From NCBI GenBank assembly GCA_001797285.1, contig MGOZ01000040.1, positions 1-44,095 of the forward strand: 44,095 bases of DNA, given 5' to 3'. Positions 33,806 to 42,716 of this stretch are shown in pieces (the first letter of the stretch is position 1; the number at the start of each line of letters is the position of its first letter). Below the pieces are notes generated by a model, which was not told the DNA's origin, ran no database searches, and was given only the letters and a program-made list of their open reading frames with translations. The stretch is from Coxiella sp. RIFCSPHIGHO2_12_FULL_42_15 (GTDB taxonomy: Bacteria > Pseudomonadota > Gammaproteobacteria > Coxiellales > Coxiellaceae). The translations under genes and the position numbers were made by a program.

Positions 33806-34344
33806 TCGTGATTACGACGCACACTTACACGACACGCCTGTAAGCCTTCATCACCCACTTTTTCGATAAAATGCACAGGCATTCCAATTTGGAGGTGATC
33901 GAAGAGGTGATTCACCAGATTATCTTTATTAAAATAATATTCATCACCCACCGTTGTTTCAATGAATCCAAATCCTTGATCCTTAAACAAACGTACAATT
34001 TCTCCGTGAATGGTGGGCTCATGAAATTTAACATCGCCATTTAACGCCTGTGCGGCTTCTTCCACTTTTCGCGCCATGTTATCAAATGCATCGCGTACCG
34101 CCATGTACAGATTTTCTAATTTATTACGATTCACCACCAGATCTTTACGAGGCATGACAACGTGCAAACGCACATTGAAAATAGAGCCAGTATTTCGATG
34201 CCCCTGCTCTTGCTCGACCACAACCTCGCAAGAAATAATATGTTCTGAATATTGATTTAATTTGTTGGCTTTTTCTCGAATTCGTTCTTCTACCGCCGCA
34301 GAATGATCGACATTACGCATTGTAATTTGAAGTGGTACTTGCAT
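33802..34344 (-). CDS. HPF/RaiA ribosome factor fused to a cold-shock domain
   Basis: A 180-residue protein with two domains. Residues 1-105 match the HPF/RaiA ribosome-hibernation fold (MQVPLQITMRNVDHSAAVEE, then CEVVVEQEQGH and the DNMARKVEEA helix). Residues about 112-178 form a cold-shock/S1-like OB domain (HGEIVRLFKDQGFGFIETTV then DEYYFNKDNL). Both RNA-binding motifs of the CSD (GFGFI and the aromatic YYF) are recognisable. Such fusions are known in some gammaproteobacteria including Legionella. A likely role is stationary-phase ribosome silencing with RNA binding. The start has AAGGTAGG upstream. Confidence 0.92.
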   Translation of the reverse strand: MQVPLQITMRNVDHSAAVEERIREKANKLNQYSEHIISCEVVVEQEQGHRNTGSIFNVRLHVVMPRKDLVVNRNKLENLYMAVRDAFDNMARKVEEAAQALNGDVKFHEPTIHGEIVRLFKDQGFGFIETTVGDEYYFNKDNLVNHLFDHLQIGMPVHFIEKVGDEGLQACRVSVRRNHD

Positions 34345-34493
34345 GATAACCTACCTTTATGAGCACATTATGTTAATCTATTGAATAATAACGTCGAAAA
34401 ATCGAATAGCAACCCGATTTTTTTCAACACGTTATATGTCATTCTTGATTGCTTTTTCATACCAAAATTATAGGATAAATTTAATCGACCCGC

Positions 34494-35234
34494 TCATGTT
34501 AACTCACTGATAAAATCACCCCATAACAGCTGCACGGTCGTTAGTGCGGCAACAGTTGCGGTTTCCGTGCGTAATATCCGCGGACCTAGGCGAATCGCTT
34601 GAAAACCATGCTGCATAGCCTGTTGAATTTCAAGCGCCGATAGCCCTCCCTCAGGCCCCACGAATACGCACACTTTTTTGGGTAGAATCTCCGGTGGCGA
34701 CAAGGACATTGCATCCGGCGTACATACTAATTTATAGCTTTCTCTTTCACGCGACAGCCAATCCATCAATGCAATGGGAAAATTGACGATGGGAATTTTT
34801 AATCGCCCGCTTTGTTCACACGCATTAATGATAATCGATTGCCAATGTTCGACTCGACGCGCTAAACGATCCTCATCTAACTTCACACCACAACGCTCTG
34901 TAAATAAAGGCGTAATGCCATTAACACCTAATTCCACTGCTTTTTGTATCGCATAATCCATGCGCTCACCACGCGAAATTCCTTGTCCTAGCTCAATCTC
35001 AAGCGGCGACTCTCGCTCTGCGGGGGAGCATTCTAAAATTTTTACTTCCACCGTTTTTTTTTGCAAAAGAGACACTTTAGCCAAATATTCTGATCCATTA
35101 CCATTGAAAATAATGATTCGTTCTCCAATTTTAACGCGTAAAACAGTCATTAAGTGGTAGCTCGCTGCTGGGGGTAGTTGAATTTCCGCTTTTAATTGAA
35201 TATTCCCTTGGTAATAAATTCGAGTGAATCGCAT
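34494..35234 (-). CDS. rsmE: 16S rRNA (uracil1498-N3)-methyltransferase
   Basis: SPOUT-class rRNA methyltransferase that modifies U1498 of 16S rRNA. N-terminal PUA-like part (YHLMTVLRVKIGERIIIFNG) then the SPOUT domain with the knot: RMDYAIQKAVELGVNGITPL, VCVFVGPEGGLSALEIQQAM and the SAM-binding RLGPRILRTETATVAALTTV. Length 246 is normal. It precedes a 80-bp gap to a divergent acid phosphatase gene. Confidence 0.96.
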   Translation of the reverse strand: MRFTRIYYQGNIQLKAEIQLPPAASYHLMTVLRVKIGERIIIFNGNGSEYLAKVSLLQKKTVEVKILECSPAERESPLEIELGQGISRGERMDYAIQKAVELGVNGITPLFTERCGVKLDEDRLARRVEHWQSIIINACEQSGRLKIPIVNFPIALMDWLSRERESYKLVCTPDAMSLSPPEILPKKVCVFVGPEGGLSALEIQQAMQHGFQAIRLGPRILRTETATVAALTTVQLLWGDFISELT

Positions 35235-35323
35235 GCGCTTAATCCATGATTAAGATAAATACGTAATACTTGCAACAAAAATAGAGTGATGCCATAGTTT
35301 TTCCGACGTAAGGAGTGATCGCC

Positions 35324-35989
35324 ATGAAGAAAATTCAACTTTTTAAATGTTTTTGTTTCATTACTTTTTCAGCAAGCTTGATAACCGCCACTGCATTTCG
35401 CCACTGGGAAAGTAACGAAAAACAGCTCATCAATTATCACGACTCAGGACAGTATTATCAAGATATTTCAGCGGTCATTAAGGAAGCCACCTATTATCTG
35501 CAATTTCGCTTAACGCAAAATGATCGTTCACACAACAAACATAAATTAGCCATTGTCATGGATATTGATGAAACGGCATTATCAAATTACCTCGCCCTGC
35601 AACAAACTAATTTTAACATTACACCTGAAATCATGCGGAAAATACAAGCAGAGGATAATGATCCTGCGATTCCCTACACCTTGGCCTTATACAATTACGC
35701 AAAAGATCATGGCGTCGATATTTTTTTCATTACCGGCAGAAATCAACGCATTGCGGAACACACGATTAACAATCTTAGCACAGCGGGCTATCATCAATGG
35801 AAAGGCATCGCTTTTAATACTTCTGATCAAACGAAAAATACGCGCTGGTATCGCATCCATGAACGCCGCCAAATTCAACGCGCCGGCTACGACATCATCA
35901 TGAATATTGGTAATCGTAAAGCAACACTGGAAGGTGGATATTCCGATATGATCTTCAAATTGCCCAATCCCTATTATCAGCTCAGCTAA
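35324..35989 (+). CDS. HAD-type secreted acid phosphatase
   Basis: A 221-residue HAD-superfamily class B/C acid phosphatase (family of OlpA/e(P4)). It has a signal peptide or N-terminal anchor (KCFCFITFSASLITATAF) and the HAD motif I LAIVMDIDETALSNYLAL (DxDxT), motif II IFFITGRNQRIAEHTI and the motif IV region IIMNIGNRKATLEGG. The start is the ATG at 35324 after AAGGAG; a GTG at 35315 is in frame but too close to the ribosome binding site. It probably removes phosphate from nucleotides or other esters in the periplasm. Confidence 0.88.
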   Translation: MKKIQLFKCFCFITFSASLITATAFRHWESNEKQLINYHDSGQYYQDISAVIKEATYYLQFRLTQNDRSHNKHKLAIVMDIDETALSNYLALQQTNFNITPEIMRKIQAEDNDPAIPYTLALYNYAKDHGVDIFFITGRNQRIAEHTINNLSTAGYHQWKGIAFNTSDQTKNTRWYRIHERRQIQRAGYDIIMNIGNRKATLEGGYSDMIFKLPNPYYQLS

Positions 35990-36088
35990 TCTAGTAAAAA
36001 CGGGAACTCTGCCAACTAACTTGTGCAACGTGCACCGTCAATGATACTCTTGAGTTATACTATTTTTTTATTACTCGAATGAAGAGCT

Positions 36089-38113
36089 ATGTCAACCAAT
36101 CATCAATTGCCAAAATTTAGCGCAATCCGAATCGATCAAATTCGCTCTGAGCTGGAGCTGCGCTTACAACAAAATCGTTCACAGCTGGAAAATCTATTAC
36201 GGCAAAAGAAATTTACATGGGAAAATCTCATGCGCCCCCTCGAAGACATGCAAGATAATTTGCATAACTTCTGGTCGCTGGTCAGTCACATGAATGCGGT
36301 CGTCAATTCCAATGAGCTGCGTGTCGTTTACAATGCCTGCTTACCGCTTTTATCGGAATATTTCACGGAAGTATCCCATAATGAAAAACTCTACAGCGCC
36401 ATTCAACACTTAAAAGAATCTTCTCTTTTCAATTCTTTTAATGCGCAACAACGCAAAGTGATCGATAACGAATTACGTGATTTCAAATTAGCAGGGGTTG
36501 CTCTGTCTCCCGAAAAAAAACAACAATTTGCCGCCTTAACGACAGAGCTCAGTCAGCTTGGCACAAAATTCGAAGAAAATTTATTAGATTCCACCATGGA
36601 TTGGAAAAAACAGATTCTCGATCCCTCTTTACTCGCTGGAATTCCAGAAACACTATGCACACAAGCCGAAGAACGCGCACGCGCCAATCAACAAGAAGGG
36701 TGGCTATTCACCCTTGAACCGCCTTCTTATCATGCCATTATTTGCTTTGCTGACTCTCGAGAACTGCGCGAAGAAATTTATCGTGCCTATGTCACTCGCG
36801 CCTCTGATCTTTCTATTCATCACCCAGAATGGGACAACAGCAATATCATGCAACAAATTCTTTGCAAGCGATTACAACTTGCAAAATTGCTCGGTTTTCC
36901 TAATTTTGCGAGCCAATCATTGGCAACCAAAATGGTCAAGGAACCACAACAGGTTATCGATTTTTTACAACAACTTGCCAAGGCTTCGAAAACCAAAGCA
37001 CAAAAAGAATTTAACGCCTTGGTTGCTTTCGCCAAAAAAGAACTTCATCTTTCTGATCTACAACCTTGGGATGTCACTTATGCGTCCGAAAAAAAGCGTC
37101 ATCATTTGTTTGATATTTCGCAGGAGTCTTTGCGACCCTATTTGGCTGAACCCAATGTCATCAGCGGCTTATTTTCTGTTGTAAAAACGTTATTTAACGT
37201 CGAACTCCGATGGGTTGAAGGTGCCGACATGTGGCATCCAGACGTCAAGTGTTATGCCCTTTATGATGAAAATAATACGATTAAAAGTTATTGCTACTTC
37301 GATTTATATTCACGAGCCAATAAACGTGGCGGCGCTTGGATGGATGATTGCCGCATTCGGCGGCAATTAGCCAACGGCGACGTGCAGATTCCTGTCGCCT
37401 TTGTGACTTGCAATTTTAGCCAACCCACTCAAAAAACCCCCGCTTTATTTTCTCATGACGAGGTCGTCACGCTGTTTCACGAATTTGGGCATGCATTGCA
37501 GCACATGCTGACAACCGTCGATTACAGCCCCATTTCAGGAATACAAGGTATTCCTTGGGATGCCGTAGAAATTGCAAGTCAATTTTTAGAAAATTGGGCC
37601 TGGCAAAAAGAATCTTTATTAACATTTGCTAAACACCACCAAACGGGGGAAACACTCTCCGATGAATTATTTGAAAAAATGCACAACGCCAAAAATTTTC
37701 AATCGAGCATGCTGATGTTGCGACAACTTGAATTTGCGTTATTCGATTTTATACTGCATTTACAATTTGATGAGCACAAACCCCATCAAATTCAACAGAT
37801 TTTGGATGAAGTTCGCCGTCAAATTTCGGTAGTACCTATTGCAAAATTCAACCGCTTTCAACATGGATTCTCCCATATTTTTGCGGGCGGTTATGCGGCT
37901 GGATATTACAGTTATAAATGGGCAGAGGTAATGGCAAGCGACGCTTTTTCGCTCTTTTTAGAGCGCGGAATTTTTGACGCCGAAACCGCAAAAAGTTTTC
38001 GTCAACACATTTTAGAACCGGGCGGCTCGGAAGAGCCTGCTGTTTTATTTAGAAAATACCGTGGCAGAGATCCCAACATTGACGCTTTACTTCACCAATC
38101 CGGCATTTTATGA
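36089..38113 (+). CDS. prlC: Oligopeptidase A
   Basis: Zinc oligopeptidase of peptidase family M3 that degrades short peptides in the cytoplasm. The zinc motif HEFGH is in VVTLFHEFGHALQHM (residue about 464), and the third ligand Glu is in VEIASQFLENWAW (about 495). The C-terminal part GGYAAGYYSYKWAEVMASDA matches the substrate-binding region. At 674 residues it is full-length. It lies just ahead of rpiA with about 18 bp between. RBS GAAGAG precedes the ATG. Confidence 0.96.
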   Translation: MSTNHQLPKFSAIRIDQIRSELELRLQQNRSQLENLLRQKKFTWENLMRPLEDMQDNLHNFWSLVSHMNAVVNSNELRVVYNACLPLLSEYFTEVSHNEKLYSAIQHLKESSLFNSFNAQQRKVIDNELRDFKLAGVALSPEKKQQFAALTTELSQLGTKFEENLLDSTMDWKKQILDPSLLAGIPETLCTQAEERARANQQEGWLFTLEPPSYHAIICFADSRELREEIYRAYVTRASDLSIHHPEWDNSNIMQQILCKRLQLAKLLGFPNFASQSLATKMVKEPQQVIDFLQQLAKASKTKAQKEFNALVAFAKKELHLSDLQPWDVTYASEKKRHHLFDISQESLRPYLAEPNVISGLFSVVKTLFNVELRWVEGADMWHPDVKCYALYDENNTIKSYCYFDLYSRANKRGGAWMDDCRIRRQLANGDVQIPVAFVTCNFSQPTQKTPALFSHDEVVTLFHEFGHALQHMLTTVDYSPISGIQGIPWDAVEIASQFLENWAWQKESLLTFAKHHQTGETLSDELFEKMHNAKNFQSSMLMLRQLEFALFDFILHLQFDEHKPHQIQQILDEVRRQISVVPIAKFNRFQHGFSHIFAGGYAAGYYSYKWAEVMASDAFSLFLERGIFDAETAKSFRQHILEPGGSEEPAVLFRKYRGRDPNIDALLHQSGIL

Positions 38114-38131
38114 CAAATTTTGAGGAATCCC

Positions 38132-38788
38132 GTGCAAAAGGAAGCATTGAAACAAAAAGCCGCTGAAGCGGCATTAAAATATGTGGAATATAATGCGGTT
38201 CTCGGTGTTGGCACAGGCAGCACGATTAATTATTTTATTGATGCTCTTGCAACAATAAAAAATCGAATCAAAGCGGCTGTTTCAAGTTCAGACGCAACCA
38301 CTGCCCGTCTAAAAAAAATAGGCATTCCCGTGGTTGATTTAAACAGCGTAAATTCACTGCCCGTTTACGTCGATGGCGCAGATGAATTTAACAATCATAA
38401 GTACTTAATTAAAGGCGGCGGTGCAGCGCTCACTCGTGAAAAAATTGTTGCTGAAGTTGCTAAAAAATTTGTTTGTATTGTGGATCACAGTAAAAAAGTC
38501 GATGTCCTCGGCCGTTTTCCCATCCCCATTGAAGTGATCCCTATGGCCCGCAGTTACATCGCACGTAAAATTGTAAAAATGAATGGCGAGCCTGTGTATC
38601 GAGAAGGGGTCGTCACCGACAATGGCAATGTCATTATTGATGTGCATCAATGGCACTTGCTAAATCCGATTGAAACAGAGCAAGCACTAAACAATCTACC
38701 GGGGGTGGTCACCAATGGAATATTTGCCCAACGTCGCGCAGATATTATTCTCTGCGCCCAAAATAATCGTATCGACATAATCGAGTAG
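38132..38788 (+). CDS. rpiA: Ribose-5-phosphate isomerase A
   Basis: Interconverts ribose-5-phosphate and ribulose-5-phosphate in the pentose phosphate pathway. [36 protein letters not shown], the catalytic DGADEF and [14 protein letters not shown] are present. The start is taken as the GTG at 38132, five bases after GAGGA; a TTG at 38120 is in frame but overlaps the ribosome binding site. The length (218 residues) is normal. Cotranscription with prlC is likely. Confidence 0.95.
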   Translation: MQKEALKQKAAEAALKYVEYNAVLGVGTGSTINYFIDALATIKNRIKAAVSSSDATTARLKKIGIPVVDLNSVNSLPVYVDGADEFNNHKYLIKGGGAALTREKIVAEVAKKFVCIVDHSKKVDVLGRFPIPIEVIPMARSYIARKIVKMNGEPVYREGVVTDNGNVIIDVHQWHLLNPIETEQALNNLPGVVTNGIFAQRRADIILCAQNNRIDIIE

Positions 38789-38848
38789 CAACCGGCTAAA
38801 AAACCAGGTAGTATCTCGATCTCGTCCCTACGTAAGGTAGGCAAAACG

Positions 38849-38933
38849 TATGAATTTCGCCTGCTCGGGAAACCCCCATGGCGTAAAGTTCTTGGGCTAA
38901 CGCCCAGGGTTTGAGGATATCAATACAAGGTCA
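38849..38933 (+). repeat. Hairpin repeat, copy E
   Basis: TATGAATTTCGCCTGCTCGG, then a 20-base linker, then the hairpin (CTTGGGC / GCCCAGG) and TTTGAGGATATCAAT. It matches the cluster at 28.5-28.75 kb and copy A at 8772. It sits in the gap between rpiA and csrA. Confidence 0.7.
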
Positions 38934-38946
38934 CCCGTAGGAAGTG

Positions 38947-38974
38947 TTGCTATTATGCTTTGCAAGAGTATAAT
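38947..38974 (+). promoter_or_regulatory. Candidate sigma-70 promoter of csrA
   Basis: TTGCTA (38947-38952), a 16-base spacer and TATAAT (38969-38974) lie about 70 bases upstream of the csrA ATG. This is a near-consensus match found by eye, not a mapped start. Confidence 0.5.
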
Positions 38975-39045
38975 GACACGCTCGATTTAGGCTCATTTGT
39001 TATCCCCCTCTCGACAACAAATGATATCAAAAAAAGGATAGCGTC

Positions 39046-39255
39046 ATGTTAGTGCTAACACGATCAGTAGGTGAACGCTTAATCATTGGCGACGGAGAGA
39101 TTAAACTTACCATTCTTGACGTCCGAGGTAATCAAGTGCGTCTTGGTATCGACGCGCCCAAAAATATTGCTGTTCATCGTGAAGAAATTTATTTACGTAT
39201 CCAAGAAGAAGATACGTCCAAAGAAACCGTCGATGCCGTCAGCGAGGCAGGATAG
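39046..39255 (+). CDS. csrA: Carbon storage regulator CsrA
   Basis: Small RNA-binding regulator that binds GGA motifs in mRNA leaders and controls the switch between growth phases. The 69-residue protein has the typical core: [37 protein letters not shown] (RNA-binding R44 region) and [10 protein letters not shown]. Strong ribosome binding site AAGGAT before the ATG. A large inverted repeat starts inside its last codons. In Coxiella and Legionella CsrA paralogues control infection-phase changes. Confidence 0.97.
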   Translation: MLVLTRSVGERLIIGDGEIKLTILDVRGNQVRLGIDAPKNIAVHREEIYLRIQEEDTSKETVDAVSEAG

Positions 39256-39312
39256 CGAGCAGCAGCAATTCCCCAGATGAGGAATTCCTGAGTGATCCTG
39301 CCATTCTCGCTG
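39241..39312. terminator. Nested inverted repeat after csrA
   Basis: AGCGAG-GCAGGAT (39241-39253, inside the last csrA codons) pairs with ATCCTGCC-att-CTCGCT (39295-39311), and inside it AATTCC (39267-39272) pairs with GGAATT (39281-39286). The core matches the repeat at 1-127. It may terminate csrA or protect its mRNA end; a poly-U tail is lacking. Confidence 0.55.
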
Positions 39313-39329
39313 AAGCAACGTTCCCATCC

Positions 39330-40634
39330 TTAAAAGATGAGATCAAAAAAGACGCTATACAAAATGAGAAAAATGGTTTGCACAGCAGCCACAACCAAGC
39401 CATTTTGAATCATGGCTTTGATATTTTCACTGTTGGCGAAACCCATGGCAGCAAACATGTTAGCCCCAGGATAAGCAAAATTAGTGATTCGCGTCGCAAG
39501 CAACATGCTAAAAGCAAAAACAAACGTGGGTAATCCGACTTGAAGGGCAGCGGGCAAAAAGATTTCATGAAGCATTTTAATTACAGCCGCTGATGCAGCA
39601 GGCATTCCAAATGCACCCGTTAACCCAACGAGAATGGAAACCATGGTTTTTCCACCAAGACGTTCAAGCGGAGCAAAAACTCGCATCAACGCATTAAAAC
39701 CGCCGGCAGACTGAATTAAATTCAAAAAGGGATCAAGCAAAATAAAAATCATGAAAAGATGGAAATTTTTTCGCATACCCGTCAGCATCAAATCCATGAT
39801 TTTCACAAAAGATAATCGACCCATCACACCCATGAGCAAGGAAAGAAAAATGATTACAAAAATGACAAAGGAAGTTGAAGCTTTAAAAATTAATCCATAA
39901 ATAACGCACAAAATAAAAATACCAATAAAAACCCATGTTGCTATTTCCTCTGGCCACGTGGGGGAAAAGCGCTTTTCATTGGGATCATGGTGTAACAACT
40001 CATAGCTATATTTTTTTTGCAGTTTGTTTGCCATTATCCAAGAAGTCGTTAGCGTCACTATCACAATGGGAATAGCAGCATGGGTCAGCATCACCCGATA
40101 AGAAATCCCCGTCACTGCGAGTAAAGCAATCACAGGCGGTGCAAAAGGCCCTAAAATTAGGGCTTCTTCGCCCGCGGCTTGCATCAATACGGCAAGGCTT
40201 GGTTTCGTTAAACTAACGCTCGCTGCAATGGGACGCAGTATCGGTGCTAAAATCGCAAGCCCTCCGGCTAAGGTTCCCAGAACCGCTACAATAACGAGTG
40301 AAGAAAAAACAACACCCAATTTAACACGAAAGCGAGTGTTGACACCAATGCCATAAACAATTCTGTGAACGAGGGTATGACTTATTTTCGTTTCATTTAA
40401 AATTTCACCAAGACCGCGGCCTAACATAATGATAAAGCCGACCGTCGCCAAAAAAGAGCTGAGCGCTGACTGAAGAATGTTTCCAATTTCAAGCGGTGTG
40501 GATCGATTAAAAATAAAACCCAATATCACGCAAAAAGCGGTCGCAAGAAGAGGGTCTACGTTTCGAAATACCAATATTGCATAGGCCACAATAATGAATA
40601 AACTGGCCAACTGAAAATAGAAAGAAAACGTCAT
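39330..40634 (-). CDS. Twelve-helix permease, ion-transporter superfamily
   Basis: A 434-residue membrane protein with about eleven hydrophobic segments, resembling NhaC/GntP-type members of the ion transporter superfamily. Glycine/proline-rich re-entrant-like segments are visible (LGTLAGGLAILAPILRPIAA, AFGMPAASAAVIKMLHE). It follows the dipeptide epimerase gene with a 13-bp gap, so the two form an operon; the permease may import a dipeptide or amino acid used by the epimerase. A Na+/H+ or dicarboxylate exchanger is also possible. Confidence 0.75.
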   Translation of the reverse strand: MTFSFYFQLASLFIIVAYAILVFRNVDPLLATAFCVILGFIFNRSTPLEIGNILQSALSSFLATVGFIIMLGRGLGEILNETKISHTLVHRIVYGIGVNTRFRVKLGVVFSSLVIVAVLGTLAGGLAILAPILRPIAASVSLTKPSLAVLMQAAGEEALILGPFAPPVIALLAVTGISYRVMLTHAAIPIVIVTLTTSWIMANKLQKKYSYELLHHDPNEKRFSPTWPEEIATWVFIGIFILCVIYGLIFKASTSFVIFVIIFLSLLMGVMGRLSFVKIMDLMLTGMRKNFHLFMIFILLDPFLNLIQSAGGFNALMRVFAPLERLGGKTMVSILVGLTGAFGMPAASAAVIKMLHEIFLPAALQVGLPTFVFAFSMLLATRITNFAYPGANMFAAMGFANSENIKAMIQNGLVVAAVQTIFLILYSVFFDLIF

Positions 40635-40647
40635 GATATCATGACTC

Positions 40648-41745
40648 CTATTCCAAGGTAGCTAAAGGCTCCAAATGCTCAACGTTCTGAATACCCAGAC
40701 CGGGCGCCTCACTCAACGTCAGTGAAGCGCCTTTAAGCTGAATGCCACCAATAACCGGGTTGGATCGAATCATGGCGATGGGATCAAGGTCTATAAATCG
40801 AATTTGACTTCTTCCTATGACAAAGCTGGCCATTGCCGTTAAGCCAATAGGGGATTCCAGCATGCAGCCTGCCATGCAAGGAATTTGATACGCATTAGCC
40901 AGCTGATAAATGCTCTGCGCCTGATAAAGTCCCCCTGACTTCATCAACTTGATGTTAATACCATCCGCAATTTGTTCAGTGGCTATTTTTGCAGCGTCAC
41001 GTAAATTAAAAACCGATTCATCTGCATAAATTGGAATGGCAGAATGATCACGAATGTATTTTAAGCCCGCATAATCCCAGGCTTTCACGGGTTGTTCAAT
41101 CATCAAAATGTCTACATTATTTTGGTGTAACTTTTCCAAAATACGTAAAGCGGATTTGCTATCCCAACCTTGGTTAGCATCACAAATCAATTGCGCCTTA
41201 TCGCCGATTGCCGCGTGTATTGCTTGAATTCGTTCAATATCGTCTGACTGATCTAAACCCACTTTAATTTTTAAGGTAGCAAATCCCTGCTCAACAAAAA
41301 GCTCAGCATCCTCGACCATTTCTGCCGCGCTTTTAACGCTGATCGTGTTGACAATGGTTAAGTTGCGACAACACCCGCCGAGAAATTGATACAAAGGCAT
41401 TTTACGATGTTGTGCCATTAAGTCATGCAAAGCAATATCAATAGCCGCCTTTGCCGAAGGATTGTTGATTAACCGGGATTGCAGTTGGAAAAGCAGTTCT
41501 TCAAAAGGCTCGATGGATTTTCCTAAAAGCCAGCGGCCCATAATTTGGATGGCCCCCAAAATCGATTCTTGAGTATCGCCAGTGATGGCAGGAGTTGCTG
41601 CTGCGGAACCAAAGCCAATAAGGCCGTTGCTGCATTCAAGAGTAACGACAATATCTTCGATAAAATCCGTCCGGCGCAACGCCGTGATAAATGGACGAAT
41701 CAAAGGTATTCGCAATTTCGAAATGGCAATCCGTACAATATTCAT
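40648..41745 (-). CDS. L-Ala-D/L-Glu epimerase (dipeptide epimerase)
   Basis: Enolase-superfamily enzyme, muconate-lactonizing subgroup, that epimerises the Glu of L-Ala-D-Glu in peptidoglycan recycling. The catalytic pattern is complete: KxK in ATLKIKVGLDQ, metal ligands in LICDANQGW, MIEQPV and IYADES, and the second-face Lys in GINIKLMKSGG. The 365-residue length is usual. The assignment to the dipeptide group rests on the overall match and the TPAITGDTQESIL segment in the N-terminal domain. It is the upstream gene of a two-gene operon with a permease. Confidence 0.85.
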   Translation of the reverse strand: MNIVRIAISKLRIPLIRPFITALRRTDFIEDIVVTLECSNGLIGFGSAAATPAITGDTQESILGAIQIMGRWLLGKSIEPFEELLFQLQSRLINNPSAKAAIDIALHDLMAQHRKMPLYQFLGGCCRNLTIVNTISVKSAAEMVEDAELFVEQGFATLKIKVGLDQSDDIERIQAIHAAIGDKAQLICDANQGWDSKSALRILEKLHQNNVDILMIEQPVKAWDYAGLKYIRDHSAIPIYADESVFNLRDAAKIATEQIADGINIKLMKSGGLYQAQSIYQLANAYQIPCMAGCMLESPIGLTAMASFVIGRSQIRFIDLDPIAMIRSNPVIGGIQLKGASLTLSEAPGLGIQNVEHLEPLATLE

Positions 41746-41836
41746 ACTTCATTTTATTGGAAAGATGGCATCATTGCCAGTCAAGTTTTCTCAGGGACAG
41801 TCATTCTCGGTAACTCATTTGAGCCAAATTATTTTT

Positions 41837-42250
41837 CTAAACTTCAATGACGGTAACATAATTCTTTTTGCCATATTCAATCATTTTTTTGTCGTGTGTA
41901 ATTAACGCTAAGCTATTCACTCTCGCCGTGGCCACAATTAAGCGATCTGCAGGGTCACCATGAAAACTATCCGGTAAATAACAGCTCTCGACAGCAATTT
42001 CAGGAGTTAGTTGCTCCAATTCAATTCCGAGAGGGGTCAAAGCATCGTTAATCCAAGTTAACATCGGTTTTTCTAAAATAATTCGTTCTTTAATCACCAG
42101 CATACTAATTTCCCACATCGAAATAGCGGCAATACATACCTTAGTATTTTGAACTTCCACATTAATCATTTTTTGAACCTTATGAGGTAGATTAGGGAGC
42201 CCCTCCATTAACCAGATCCAAACATGAGTATCTAATAACAATCCTTTCAT
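41837..42250 (-). CDS. PIN-domain toxin (VapC-like)
   Basis: A 137-residue PIN-domain protein of the PhoH/VapC-like subgroup (MKGLLLDTHVWIWLM). Acidic active-site residues: Asp in LLDTHVW, Glu in MWEISMLV, Asp in HGDPADRLIVATA and Asp in ALITHDKKMI. Probably an RNase toxin. Its ATG overlaps the antitoxin stop (4 bases), so it is coupled to it. It reads toward the convergent-side epimerase gene. No sign of degeneration. Confidence 0.9.
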   Translation of the reverse strand: MKGLLLDTHVWIWLMEGLPNLPHKVQKMINVEVQNTKVCIAAISMWEISMLVIKERIILEKPMLTWINDALTPLGIELEQLTPEIAVESCYLPDSFHGDPADRLIVATARVNSLALITHDKKMIEYGKKNYVTVIEV

Positions 42251-42477
42251 CGTTCAGCATCCCAGCTTTCATCTATGGAAGTGACAATATCTCCTTTTAT
42301 GTTTACCGTGCCTTTTAACGCGCCAAACAAATTTATAGGGTTATCTTCAATGGGCACCAACTTGGCAACAGGAACACCATGTTTGGTGATGATGAAAGAA
42401 ACATGCTTACGTTTGACGTCATCCATCAACTGTAAGCATTGCGCCTTAAATTTTCCAGCCGGAATTTTTTTTAGCAT
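42247..42477 (-). CDS. Phd/YefM-family antitoxin
   Basis: A 76-residue antitoxin. KKIPAGKFKAQCLQLMDDVK and FIITKHGVPVAKLVPIED are the Phd/YefM N-terminal fold that binds operator DNA; the remaining part (NLFGALKGTVNIKGDIVTSI) is the usual toxin-binding tail with a DESWDAER ending. First gene of the pair with the PIN toxin. An inverted repeat (CTATAGT / ACTATAG) lies just upstream and is the likely operator. Confidence 0.9.
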   Translation of the reverse strand: MLKKIPAGKFKAQCLQLMDDVKRKHVSFIITKHGVPVAKLVPIEDNPINLFGALKGTVNIKGDIVTSIDESWDAER

Positions 42478-42495
42478 TTGGCTCTCTTAGAATGG

Positions 42496-42515
42496 CTATA
42501 GTTATATGACTATAG
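42496..42515. promoter_or_regulatory. Operator-like inverted repeat before antitoxin
   Basis: CTATAGT (42496-42502), a 6-base spacer and ACTATAG (42509-42515) are inverted copies about 20 bases upstream of the antitoxin start, where Phd-type repressors normally bind. A second overlapping symmetry GTTA...TAAC is present. Confidence 0.6.
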
Positions 42516-42519
42516 TAAC

Positions 42520-42716
42520 ATGAAGCACTCATTACAACAAAGCGCTTGATTTAAATAAAAATCATTCAACAAGTTACCCTGGATATTTCACATCGGGCTG
42601 CGATGGCCGATGTGCAGCTCAGCCCATAACGGACTTTCACCGTCTAGTTCTGCACCATACCCGGCGCACATTCCCGCGCCAAGCCGTGTTTGGCGTTGAA
42701 AAGCTCATTGCTTAGC
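42520..42716. other. Junction region before the IS110 fragment
   Basis: No gene. It separates the antitoxin promoter from the truncated transposase. The sequence around 42625-42670 (AGCCCATAACGGACTTTCAC and a GCGCAC motif) looks like an element edge but I could not assign it. The break between foreign flank and transposase lies near 42710. Confidence 0.4.
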
